Assembly (NCBI GenBank): GCA_029582265.1 | Contig: CM055828.1 | Coordinates: forward strand, 35,313,072-35,377,071 | Source: Zoroaster sp. YZ-2022 | Lineage: Eukaryota; Echinodermata; Asteroidea; Forcipulatida; Zoroasteridae | Direction: 5' to 3' | Length of the DNA: 64,000 nucleotides | In this document: piece after piece, positions 34,436 through 46,935 of the stretch | Position numbering within the stretch: position 1 is the stretch's first letter | Layout: each line of letters begins with the position of its first letter | The notes under the pieces: model-generated | What the model was told of the DNA's origin: nothing | The model's input: only the letters and a program-made list of their open reading frames with translations | Database searches by the model: none | Program-made: the position numbers and the translations under genes

Positions 34436-34652
34436 TTAACTGATGCGCTAATGGAACAATGGCGACGGATGCTGCAAGAATGTATTCGGAGGCTGGTGCG
34501 CTCAATGCAAAGTCGAATCCATGCATGCATAGACGCTAGAGGGGGTCATACACGTTATTAAGACTATGAACTAAGGGACAAATAAAAATGTTATGGATAT
34601 TTTCTAAAAACAAGGAAAAAAGAAGGTGTTGCGTTTCTTTTTTTGAGGAGTA

Positions 34653-34830
34653 TATATTTGTCTGTCAATAGGTTATGGAACAAAAGCCTTGCTTCACCCT
34701 AAACTAAATGTTGTCTCGCTTGACCTTAAACATATCTTTATTAATCATAATTTCTTAATATAATTTACAGTTATGTAACGTTAACGGATGTTTTTGTATT
34801 TTAATGACAGCATTGAAATAAACGTATCAA
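34653..34830 (+). repeat. Repeat X, right part of copy interrupted by Tc1
   Basis: Resumes at the TA duplication with TTTGTCTGTCAATAGGTTA and matches 20318-20470 through CTTGACC, TCTTTATT and TAATTTACAGT. It completes the copy begun at 23775. Confidence 0.8.
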
Positions 34831-36250
<1,420 letters not shown>

Positions 36251-37312
36251 TCAAGAGTTAATGTTAACCAGGAAATAGTTTCGCTGAATAACGTATCCCG
36301 TGCAGGCTATGGAGTTGTGTACACACGCAATTCCCCAGCCTCGAAAACATGGTGCATTTTCGCCACAAGAGGGCTACGATGTGCACGAAGCGGATATGTA
36401 CACTACCCTCGGAGTCATGATGCTATTGCGCCATTGTCCACTGTCTGATGATGTATGCTGTTGCTGCTGATGTACGTACGGCGTGGAGAGAACGTCAGTC
36501 TTAGATGAAGATGGGACATGACATACTGAAGACATCTGTCGATAAAACAAAAACAATTTGCCATATGCTAATGTAAATGTTTGATGTATGCTTTGAGGTA
36601 ATTTTTGAGGTAGGCCTAATGGTATATCGGGTACCCGTGACACGGTTTCGAGGGATTAAAGCTGTGGAGACGCTGGTCTCGACCTTACACCTGCCCAAGA
36701 GGGCGCTTTTCTTTTTCTTGTCGCTGATGATGACTGAGCGAGGTGTGTTCCATGTTGGTGGCTTAGCAAGAGGGAGGGGGTAATATGTTTCGGGTGGGGG
36801 ATGGGACCCGCGGTTTTCATGGGGGAGGGGGGAGAGAGAGTTTGACGGCATATAATGAAAGCCAAAATTTATTTAATTTTCATTAGGGGTGACCTAGGGG
36901 AACAGTCTAAGATATTAACATAATTAAGAGAAGCATGGTTGACTGATTAATATTTATAATGCCAAAATAAATTTATGAGGTGGCCTGCCATAAATTAATT
37001 TCGAAACTGAATTAGCCCGCATACAGTACAGTTAATTTATTTTAGTTCAGAAGCAAGGGAAGATAACTCCATAGTCACCCCTTAACATTTACAAACGAGT
37101 TTGATTTGTTCATTTTCTGTAAAGGCCATCCTTAATTGTTCACAATTTATATTTATACATTATTTTTTCCACCAAATACATGTAGGTCGCATGACTGAAA
37201 TACATGCATTTCATGGACAATTGTGTGGGCAATTGTGAAAGTGTGCCTCTTAGATAATAATAATTTAGGAGCTTGGACAATAAATGACGCTGGATGAGAG
37301 CGTTGTACTTAC
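36251..37312. other. Unassigned sequence downstream of adaptor-gene exon 2
   Basis: This should be intron or 3' part of the minus-strand adaptor gene. I see no further exon I can defend. Open stretches at 36501-36865 on the minus strand have no recognisable domain. Confidence 0.4.
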
Positions 37313-37598
37313 CGTCTACTTCAGATTCATCAAAATCCAGTCTACCGATGGCGTCACCATAAATTGCCTCAGGGTCGCTTCCCCTTCGTCTTCTAATCGG
37401 AGATAATCGACTCACAATGTCCCGGATGTCTAAATGCCCTGATTGCACAAGCAGGTCAGGGACCTCATTGGGCATTATTGACATATTTTGCTGGTTGCTA
37501 GGAGACCGGTCCTGGGCATTGCCATGGAGATCGCTTATCATGCCATAGATACGCAGAAGCTGCCGTAGTAATGACTGGTCTTGCACACGCATAGCTTT
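37313..37598 (-). CDS. Adaptor-gene exon 2
   Basis: Acceptor CATACGCAG|AAAGCT and donor GACG|GTAAGT. It codes the end of the leucine-repeat helix, a Ser/Asn/Pro linker, a basic RRRRGSDPEAI stretch and an acidic end. Confidence 0.7.
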
Positions 37599-40500
37599 CT
37601 GCGTATGAATAAAATATTCATGACATTAGAAATGTCCATAGATCTTTTTAGCTTAGTCCTGTTTCATAATTAAGGGTAGGGTTGTATTCAGAGTTGTTGA
37701 ATATGATTAAGGGTCAGGTGAACCAAACGATAAGTATTTACATGGTTAAACACTCTCGCAATGGAAGCAAAGGTGTTTGATTTTACACCCTTCTGAAGGG
37801 TACTTCAGTCTGAGACTTGGAGCACAGAATACACTGTGTAATGCGTTGTGGTGTGTATACAAAACATGCTGAATGGCATATAAACTCACAAGACGACATC
37901 ACTGTTTTCACACTTAGGATATTTGACCAAGAAATCAATGATTGTAAACAATGTACAATCTTTATTCAATCATATAATATGTTGGCAGGCAGTTATATAA
38001 CGTATACATCAGCTGATTAAACAGGACCTTCACCTAATTTACTACTGAGCTACTTCTCTTTTGGAACGATCTTTTAAGAAACGTACGACCTTGCTAAAAA
38101 TATGTCAATGATATTCATTGTCATCATAAAAATAGTTAAACCGTTTTTCTTTAAAGTATCAACTCTCCTTTGCTCCTACTGACACCGGAGTTCCGTGTTT
38201 TGAAATTGAATAGAACATACATTGAACGGTATTTTATACATCTTGTATTCTTCTTTATGTACCATCGAAGACCGGGATTGTTTTTATTCATGTGGCGGTT
38301 ATACGCTTCCGTACTTTTTCAATCATTTTTTGTCCATGTTTTTTGTTTCTTTATAATATGTCCTTGTGTCTTATTTTGTCTGGTACGATCTCACTAAAGG
38401 GTAACATTTTTGTCATTTAACTTATTTATCGACAATACAGAGTAGTGAGGCATGTATCATTTTTACTATTTGTATTTTAGGTTAAATCTTTCTTTTTCAC
38501 GTGATATTACTATTTTATATGTTGATTTACCAGTTAGATATCGATCTGAAAACCTGATCAACGTCAACGAGTGTAAAATAAAACTACAAACAAGGTTTGA
38601 AATTATTCGAACACACTGTGTGTAAGCCGTGTCATAAATCGTCAAATTGGCATTTGGCTGGATAAGACAAATCAGGGTTTTATCGATCATAAATCTTGAA
38701 TAAATAACATACTACACTTGTATGTATGAATACAAGTGATGGAAATTAGGGTCTATAGTCATCTAGTAAAGCAATAAAGATCACGTACACGTCTAAGGAA
38801 GAGAGTGTTATTGACCCAGTGTTCGATCCCGTATAAACTTTGGGTCATCTCGCAAACAACATACATCACATGTTTATTATTATCGCACTCTGCGAATATT
38901 CATCATTGCAAAATAAATTGTAGGATGTATTTTATGATATCATACTTATTATGTGTGTATTCTGTGTGTAAAGGTAAGATGTAAGTTTGAACATGCATAA
39001 TATTTCAGAAATAATAATAACTGAGAGAGAACCTGCTAGGTTCGAAACGTAAGGCCAATAACCATTATTTTGCATTTATACTACAGATTCTGTAGGTTGG
39101 TAAGCAGTTTGCAACAGCTGATTGTCTATTTATTTCAGAATACATTAATCTTAACCGACATGATGAATCGGTGGTTTACAGGACATTTCCAGTTGGGGTA
39201 TGGAGACTCAGTAATGTTTTTTATGGGGTGCAGTTTAGCAGTACACTAAAGGACGTTTGTTTTTCTATGGACAATGTTGCTACTTTCAGGTGGGGGTTGG
39301 GGAAGCACATGAGGATTACATCATTGTTGTTTGTGTCTCAACTCAAAAAGTATTCACATTTCTGAACAAAATTGTATAGTCGCACATTGTTATGTTTTCT
39401 GACAAAAACTATAAAGATGACATTTAAGTCCAGGAAAAGATAACATAACAAATTAAGATTGCCTTTGACATGATATTCGCTTTTCAAAAGAAAAGAAAAT
39501 ATTTTGATGGTTGGGCCTATATATGGCACATTGTATAATTAGGTTTATACTGCATTTGCAATATCCATATTGTACTGATTAATGGTCATTATTTTACCAT
39601 TATGCATAGTAGTCCATTGGTCCAGGGGTTCCTGTCTAGATAAAGATAACAATAACAATAACAATGAAACACCACAATCATGATCCCCATATGACGAGGT
39701 CAATAAACCCTCATCATGGTACAGTCATCTTGTTCTTTCTTCTATACAAATACATGAGACCAAAACTAATAATATTAATAATAATAATAATAATAATAAT
39801 GTGTGGACTTATATAGCGCACGTATCCACCAACTGAGTAGTGCTCAAGGCGCATTATATTATTACCCCTGCTCATAAGGCTCATAAATCATTCCTGAAAC
39901 CATCTCAGCTCCCTGGGGAGTATACAGCTCAATTGCTGCCATTACAGCGCATATAGGGCTAATCAACCAACTCTGCCCTCACAGGTACCCATTTAACCCC
40001 TGAGTGGAGAGAAGCAATTATGGTTAAGGACACAAGTGTCACGGCCGGGATTCGAACCCACATTCTGCAGCTAACACCAGAACTTGAGTCCGGTAAGCTA
40101 GACCGCTCGGCCACGACACTCCACTGAGGCTGGAAGGAAAAAAGACTGGCCCCTTTTTTAAACTGAGAATTAGCACTATAATCGTACGTGCACACACTGT
40201 AAAAACGTTGGAGAACATGGGGTTGGGTAAGGTTATTTCTCCAGGATTGGTCAGTATTTACCACAACTGTTAACATATTTTGGCAAAAAGATTATCCAAC
40301 ATTGGGCAATGGTAAACCATCTGTGTAACCTGGTGATATGTTGACCAGTGTTGGGCAACATATCAACCCTGTTTGCCCAATATTTCTTACAGTGCATATG
40401 GAAACCCAGCAGAGATAAAGGACTATTCACAAAACATTTTATTTGTTAAGCACCATCATTTTTGCCGTGCAATCATAAATAATTTACCTTTGTTTACTGC

Positions 40501-42447
40501 ATTGTTTACAAAATAAAGTAGTATAAACCAGACAGGTGTTTACCATGACAACCCAACAACACAACATAAGGTTTGGTTCGAACGTAAACCCATACCCTAA
40601 ATGACTACGTGTGTCAGTGTGTCATTATAGGTGCTTTAATGTTATGTATAATTAGTGAAATTCACCACAGCGCCGTGTAGAATAATTATGCTTTATTACC
40701 CATATACCAACATGGCCTTGTACATGCTGTATTGTCATTCCCTTAAACACTTCCTGTAAAGACTTCCTGTGCTTGTCAATACATGAAACCTACTTGCCAA
40801 CAAAAATTATGTGATTAATAATAACGGTGAGTTGCATAAATGAAAGTGATATAGTATCATTTATGCAATTGGTTGTCTTATTTATATTACAAAATGTCTG
40901 CAAATGCATGACTTAAGATATTTGTATTGAAACCAATATATGGAGAGTTTCAGCTTATTTCAGTATGTCATTAACATGAGGAAATAGTGAAAATGCACGC
41001 AGATTATTCGTATTCATTCTAACGTAGAATTTTCGTCTCTTGAACGTCGAAAATTCAGTTGATATATTTTAATCATTTAAAAACAAGATTTCAAGTGATG
41101 TTAACATCACTTTTGACCATGTTAGTTTTGTGTACAAATGTGATCAATTATGTTTTGGGGTTTGCCAATAGTTTGTTTGCTTGCTTAGGTTTCTTTGTTC
41201 ATTGTCTTTCGTTCATTGATATTTGTACTCATTTCTGTAACCAAAAATGTTTGTTTTTATTATTTATGCTTTAAGTCTAGATTTAACTTAGAGCACAAAT
41301 AATATATATGAGGGGGTTTGCACCCGACAAGCTTTGCTTCTTGCAAACCCCCTCCACATCTTTATTTAGTCTTATCTACTTTTACACGTATGTTAACTTA
41401 TTTCAAGAATGTACTTCTGCTACTTATTGTTTGCATTGATGTGGAAATAAAATGAATGAATGAATGAATATGGATCTTTTGGATATAAAGCCTTCGAATT
41501 TGTTCAGGCGGTACACAATGTTGAAATCCTTGTAAATTTGTGTGTACTCATTATTAGATTGGAAATGGTATTTAAGGGCCAGTTGAAAAGTCTTGAAGTA
41601 ATAAAATGGTGTTTTGTGAGAGAGTTTTTGAAGGTCTGTGAAATCGATTTGTGAATTCAAGTTATGGAAAGTTTCTACATTTGATATGATATTGAAAAAT
41701 GATTTGAAAACTCACTTGCACCTTTTCTGACTTAAAATTGTGTTTACAATTTATTAAACAGGTGATCTGTTGTTGGCTTTGACGAAATAATTGCTCTTTC
41801 TTAAAACCAAAAATTGCCAATCACCACCACACCAGTGCAGATTAAACCACCGTATAAATAATGTCACGCTAACTGCCATGCAGAAAAACCTACCCTTAGA
41901 TAAAATGAAAGTGAAATATTAATATCAACATTCAATGAGACACGGAGCAGACATATTTTTAGGCACATTGCTTCCTTGAAAATATAAAACCTGTAATAAA
42001 ATGTGTGCCAACATATTTATACAGCATACCCGCATGTTGTCAATTGTTGCTCTTATCGCAATAATGTTGTTCTTACCTATCACTGTATTTCTCAAACAAT
42101 TAAAAAAAAGGCCCGGTATGAATATTTGATAATAAAATGGAGGAATTTGTTATATTTACTAGTTCTCTTCGCAACATCTTCAGTTGACAATTAACCTTCT
42201 CTTCGGAGCTGCTGCAATTTTGCACCATAATTTCACTTTCTCGCCTGAAATCCTTGCCTGTGGTATGAGTGGCATTTAGCTTACTCGTTACACCCCATAC
42301 ACCTTTCCGAGGATGCGGGAGGGTTGAGGAATGTCCGATAGGTGGTATGGCGTCCATTTTCGTGGTAGGTTGTTTCTGCTTGATGTGATCCATGATGCCC
42401 CGGGTGCCAGACTGTGATCCATCAGCTGTTGTATACAACGAGTGCAT
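37313..42447 (-). CDS. LURAP1/FAM89-like leucine-repeat adaptor gene (partial, two exons)
   Basis: Exon 1 is 42447-42160 (96 codons) and exon 2 is 37598-37313, separated by a 4.56-kb intron with a GTAAAT donor and a CAG acceptor in phase 0. Across the splice the protein reads LKMLRREL then KAMRVQDQSLLRQLLRIY. This fits the leucine-repeat helix shared by LURAP1 (LRAP35a) and FAM89 (LRAP25), adaptors that link the kinase MRCK to myosin regulation in the cytoplasm. The start ATG at 42447 follows an in-frame TGA two codons upstream. Exon 2 ends at a GTAAGT donor after DFDESEVD, leaving one base of the next codon, so at least one more exon is expected but was not found. The gene identity rests on this short helix and splice logic. 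Confidence 0.65.
37599..39764. other. Adaptor-gene intron, right part, unassigned
   Basis: AT-rich intron sequence without recognised exons or elements. Confidence 0.5.
39765..40124 (-). repeat. tRNA-Leu-derived SINE, copy 1
   Basis: The minus strand begins AGTGTCGTGGCCGAGCGGTC (A box) and contains GGGTTCGAATCCCGG (B box). It continues as a ~270-base body, CTGAGATGGTTTCAGGAATG and so on, and ends in a (TTA)n tail at 39765-39800. The head folds as a tRNA-Leu with anticodon-position CAA in a CTCAAGT loop and an acceptor stem AGTGTC/GACACT. Lies in the adaptor-gene intron, in the sense orientation. Confidence 0.9.
40195..40394. repeat. MITE with CACTGTAA ends, 200 bp
   Basis: Starts CACTGTAA and ends TTACAGTG, as in the element at 17352-17587, with internal TTGGGCAA words in both orientations. 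The TA duplications seen at 17352 are not evident here. Confidence 0.6.
40395..41285. other. Intron sequence, unassigned
   Basis: AT-rich. The part from about 41050 may be the 3' UTR of a non-LTR element, judging by the hairpin and tail that follow, but it has no coding sequence. Confidence 0.4.
41286..41475 (+). repeat. Probable non-LTR retrotransposon 3' end
   Basis: A strong hairpin (GAGGGGGTTTGCA ... TGCAAACCCCCTC at about 41310-41353) is followed by a short spacer, AATAAA and a (TGAA)n tail at about 41449-41470. Hairpin plus short tandem tail is the usual 3' end of CR1/Jockey-type elements. Confidence 0.55.
41476..42159. other. Intron sequence, unassigned
   Basis: No recognisable feature in the part of the adaptor-gene intron next to exon 1. 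Confidence 0.5.
42160..42447 (-). CDS. Adaptor-gene exon 1
   Basis: Codes residues 1-96, a Ser/Thr/Lys-rich, probably disordered N terminus (MHSLYTTADG...) ending in QLKMLRREL. The donor is CTA|GTAAAT. Confidence 0.65.
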
Positions 42448-43473
42448 AATTCATATTTCACAGAGAAATTATAAAACGGTTATCAATCTTTGTCCATCTT
42501 GTCCATATCAATCTGGTCTATGCCTATTATCATAATCCAAAACGTGTGTGCTGTGAGACCTCAGCAGTTATTGAATACTTGTTGCTATTTCTGTTACACT
42601 TGACAATTGCTCTCCTAGATCCAATGTGTGTACATGTGTCATGAACAGCACTCATTTCGCACTATAAGCACAATACAATGGGAGAGATGAGTGCGTTATG
42701 TACAAAAATGATCAATACTCGATCCTCACAGGGGGAGGTACTCCTACTCATTGTCAGTGCGTGAATAAAGAACAACTGAAAATCAAACAAAAGGGGCAAA
42801 CAAAAGGCAATAAAAGACACGACTTGAAAGCAGACTATTTGATTGATCTAGGACGTACATGCAAAATGATGTTAAGTAACAAGGTCAGCACATTATGAAA
42901 TATGAAATAATACGATAACATTTCAATTGATTTCCAATAAGCAAAAAATTGTATAATTTAAACACACAAAAGAGTTTATATGAAATAATTTAGCTATTGG
43001 TTGAAAAAAGTGCTACCATTAAAATATGTTGCTGATGGTCTGTGTAGGACTTTTTATTCGGCAAAGCAGTAGTCATAGATATAACTAACATTTGTATAAA
43101 TCTATTAAAAATAGGGAAGGTACAACATTATAATATGGTAACGTACAGTTATTTAAACTCTGGAGTTTTTAAGAAGTATAGCATTAAACTAACTGTGAAA
43201 GTACCATGACAATAGGTGCTCATGCTTTTGGTAAAACGCCGAAAACTGTTTAGTATGTTTTACAAATAGCCTTGTTACCGTCCAGCAACTGTTTGTAAAT
43301 TTCACATAGCAATTCCTGTTTTTTCTCAGATGAAGGCACTTCAGACAAAATAATTTGTTCATGATGATTGATACGTACCATTAACTTTACACCAAAAAGT
43401 GTTTTTAGATAATTTGATAACTGCTAATGCTGTACATGCCCTTTATGTTTTAAGGTAAACATATTACAATGTT
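42448..43473. other. Upstream region of the adaptor gene, unassigned
   Basis: It should contain the promoter and 5' UTR of the minus-strand adaptor gene, but no element can be assigned from sequence alone. Confidence 0.4.
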
Positions 43474-43640
43474 CTCCTGAGGACGATAAGAGCATACTGA
43501 TCGAAACATCGAGTTGTAGGCCTACCTCCAGTTCTTTTCAGAACTAATTACTACTCAATAGATAATTTCACATGGTGTCACCGCAATTAGTCTTACTTAT
43601 CCTCCTCACCATGCAAAGCTATAAGTTTTACATATTACAA
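43474..43640 (+). mobile_element. Solo Penelope-like terminal fragment (plus strand)
   Basis: Matches the 3' region of the 31254-33015 element in reverse orientation, ending at CCATGCAAAGCTATAAG. It begins with a hammerhead-like motif at 43474-43512 (CTCCTGAGGACGATAAG, then GCATACTGATCGAAACATCG). One stem II mismatch and a G-to-A change in the stem III palindrome (ACAT for ACGT) suggest a dead ribozyme. Confidence 0.8.
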
Positions 43641-45951
43641 TGCTAAGAAACAAATAAGACCAGCACTATATGTAATAATCTAACAGTTGTGTTAAAAAAA
43701 TTCCCAGTAAAATACAATTTCTTTTAATGTCTAGTCTGTTTCTTCTATTAGCAATATTAAAATCATTTTTCTCAGCCATCAATTTAACTTAATTCTACAA
43801 TCTTATTGATAATAAATGTCGCATACTGCTATAATTGCTGTCAACTTCTTTCGTGTGAACGCATGACCACCAACTACAGACTAGTCTGGCCACTAACCCA
43901 CGCGTTTGTTTTTCTACAAATGTGTACAATCGATTCATCGGAATACGTAATATCACAATATCATAAAGACTTTTATTGCAATAGATTTCAACCTACAACA
44001 CTGTTGAGTATAAACGTTTAATCCCAACACCATGGTCTTGTCGGGTCAAGTGATTTATACAATCATGCACTATTCACTGAAGCACACGATATCCCTCCTA
44101 GTCACATAATCCAAGATATTTTAATTGTCCAATACCAGGGTGGTATCTGATAATATACTTTTTCAGGTTCTACCATTACATTTATTTATTACATTTATTT
44201 ATAGTTTTAGTTTTTGGAATAACTCGATTATACAATTACTTAAATATAATCTAACATCTTAATTGATGTTAAGTTGCTGAAGGTACCAAATATCTTAAGA
44301 ATTGATTCCATTCCGTCTGACATATTGTCATTTTTGAGAAAACATCAAAATATATTACAAAATGGAAATGTATGACGACTTCTCCTCTTTCATCTTTTGT
44401 TTTTGATGTGTTCATGTTAACGTATTTGCATAATTATTGTTGTTTTGCCTCAGTCTGCCATCTCAATACAAAATCAAACTCCTTTTGTTCTCCCATTGTT
44501 GTTGGACATTTTAGCAACGTCCCATTTGGTTTTGTACACAAAAACCAACCAAGGACCTCGCCGTCGATAGAGGACCTTGTTCCCTTATGTTAGCCTCGGT
44601 TTTCATGGGTAGACAATTAAACACAAAGGTAGTTGTTGGGATATTCACCACTCCCATGACGGATGTCATATGAGGACCAAACACGTTGTGGAAAAATAAA
44701 TACCGTAACCCTCTGTTAATCCCCACTCAAAGGGGGAAATGTCCCCAGGGAATTTAAGTCAAATTTATCACTATTTACGGCACCGTCTATCATAAATTAA
44801 GTCATGGTCCCACTAACCCCACCCACTCCCTGCCCCACTTAAGGTCAACAACTCTACATCACAAGACACTGCAAAGACTACACAGATGTCAACAGTTTGG
44901 AAACACCATTTAGTTTTAATACCACCAAGATGACATGCACTATGTAGTCAATGTATATTGGTATTCAGTGAAAACTATATTCGATGTATACTTCATTGTT
45001 TTACGAACTTTTAGTCAGTACAGATATATAATAAAATTATAAATAAATAATTAAACCCACATTAAAGATGGATATTTTCAATATTTACATAAACATATAT
45101 AATTTGTAATCAAATATAGCTCTGAAATATTACAAGTAATTACAGTTATTATTATTAGTCAACATTAATACTATATTCTTTTATAATCAAATTACAACAT
45201 TACTAAGGGTAATATTAATTAGTGGGGTTCTTAAACCAATAAGATGTCTGGTACTGGTTTTAATTATTACATCTTTAACATTGTAGAGTTAAATATTGTT
45301 ATATTAAAATTAAATCTCATTGTATTTCAAACCTTTAAATAACTAAATTCAATACAAAAGGTAGTTATTGTTTTACTACTTGGAATCGGGTCAAAGTTCA
45401 AACTAGCCTTTTAGTCAAGGCACGCGCAGCATCCCGTATAGTATAGGCCTACCCATACAGCGCTCGAGGAAAGACCAGCGCAAGCTTTTCTTAGCACTTC
45501 GCACTTGTTTTTTTTTCCGTGCGTGGTGTATACTATCCCTATATATTTTGTATAATAATCAGTTATCACCTATACTCCATGTAATAGGGGACGGGGTTGC
45601 GTAATCTCAGATTATCTGAAACCTTGGCACAGAGCATGAGTAGTCTTAAATACTGCAATGCGTGCGCAATAAACTAAACCATGCCCACTTCGCACGTGGT
45701 GGGTCATCAGAAGCCCATTGGAAACACACTGACCACCCTTTTCTTTAAGGATTTACGCGATAAATTAGGAAACTTGGGACTTGCATTTAATTTTGTGTTG
45801 TAAAGATTAAAAATCTTATTAATAAAGTTTGCTTCAATAATCGCTTTTAAAGGTTAAAATCAAGGAATTTAGATTAAAATTACACACAACGCTTTGGAAC
45901 CGGATGTAGCGTACTACCAATGCGCGCGCGTATTACGTATCGACATACGAA
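43641..45951. other. Unassigned AT-rich intergenic DNA
   Basis: No exon or element boundary I can support in this ~2.3 kb. Confidence 0.45.
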
Positions 45952-46183
45952 CAGGGGTGCGTTCCGCTTGCTCGAACGTTGCAAACGTTCGCCAACGTTT
46001 GCAAACAATTTCGAGTGAAACCAATTGTGCGCTGCCAACGTTGGCGAACGTTGGCCAACGTAGTTTTGATGTGTTTGCGGTTGTGCGAACGTTGCGCCCA
46101 CAATCGGTTCCACGTTGACCCATCCGTCCCAAACGTTCGCGCGAACGTTTGCGATACATTCGCGCAAGCGGAACGCAGCCCAG
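45952..46183. repeat. Short terminal-inverted-repeat element
   Basis: The left end CAGGGGTGCGTTCCGCTTGC matches the complement of the right end (CTGGGCTGCGTTCCGCTTGC) with a few differences. The interior carries many AACGTT / CGTTCG words (GCAAACGTTCG, AACGTTGGCGAACG) in both orientations. Open frames here on both strands are shadows of these repeats. The superfamily and target duplication are not resolved. Confidence 0.6.
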
Positions 46184-46754
46184 GATTCCACGACCATGCC
46201 GTGTGTGACGCTCTGCATTTACCCGTGGTTAGCCCTAGTCAGGCGTGGACATCGTTATGGTGTCCTGACGTCATTGTGAATAGCTACAGTAGTGATACTA
46301 TCTGAGATGCTGCGCTCGCACTGGCCATAACCAATCTTACAATTTCCATAAATAGATATGATACGACAAAGTTATATTTAAAAAGATAGTGTTGTGATAG
46401 AAAACATTATTCAATATCTAACCAATAATATTATGCTGACTGAACATCGTTATAATTTTATCATTATTTTCCTGAAAATCAGTAATCTATTAGTCATTAA
46501 AACTGTCAACAATTAATGTCAATAAAATACCCTTCAGCTTGGAGTGATACCAATCTCATTACACAAATACGCAGGGTTTTAAACATATTCATTGAAGAGT
46601 GCATGCAGTATAATATAAAACAATTCTACGTGTTTAATGTTGACAAAAGTCAAAGCTTTAATTAAGTCAAAGGCTTGATAACTCGACCAGCACCTTCAAA
46701 TTATCAACCTTTCATACAGAACTAAAGACGTCGATAGGAATATCAGAATGGACA
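46184..46754. other. Unassigned AT-rich sequence
   Basis: Nothing recognisable. Confidence 0.45.
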
Positions 46755-46935
46755 AGTAATATTTGTAGCTTTGCATGGTGAAAAGGATAAGTAAAAACTG
46801 TTTGCAGTGACACCACTGTGAAATTCTCAAATTGAGTAGTAATTAGTTCTGAAAAGAACTCGAGGTTACAAGTCGACGTTTCGATCATTATGCTCTGATC
46901 GTCTTCAGGAGAATGCCAGACTCTGGACTCTGGGC
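46755..46935 (-). mobile_element. Solo Penelope-like terminal fragment (minus strand)
   Basis: The third copy of the Penelope 3' region, beginning TAGCTTTGCATGGTGA on the plus strand. It carries a hammerhead-like motif at 46874-46911 with intact CTGAAGA, GAAAC and GTC blocks and one stem II mismatch. No RT or endonuclease sequence is attached. Confidence 0.8.

Larger units (their letters stand above)
24183..34561 (+). pseudogene. Tc1-family transposase in three pieces
   Basis: The pieces are 24183-24201, 25214-26092 and 34440-34561. Joined with one copy of each target duplication they give 1020 bases, exactly 340 codons including the stop. The start is MPRLSVTDRGRA. Helix-turn-helix blocks follow (ARELNVNASTIVRLQQRY, SGRPRVT). 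The catalytic residues are Asp in VLFSDEFRF, Asp in FQQDNARPH and Glu in SPIEHVW; 34 residues separate the last two (DD34E). The third piece supplies the C terminus LVRSMQSRIHACIDARGGH. One nonsense codon, TGA at 25570-25572 after LTNAR, is the only internal break besides the insertions. The enzyme would cut and paste the element at TA sites. Confidence 0.93.
23885..34652 (+). mobile_element. Tc1-type DD34E transposon carrying nested insertions
   Basis: The ends are inverted (TACT...AAAGAAACGCAACAC on the left, its complement ending GAGGAGTA on the right) and flanked by TA duplications (23883-23884, 34653-34654). The span is 10.77 kb because two other transposons lie inside: 24202-25210 and 26093-34435. 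Subtracting them leaves about 1.4 kb, a normal Tc1-family size. The flanks are the two halves of repeat X, whose uninterrupted copy at 20200-20470 serves as a paralogous empty site. Confidence 0.92.

Noticed and set aside
45880..46305. Four overlapping open frames on both strands at 45.9-46.3 kb as a gene
   Set aside because: They coincide with a CG-rich inverted-repeat element, where stop codons are rare by composition.
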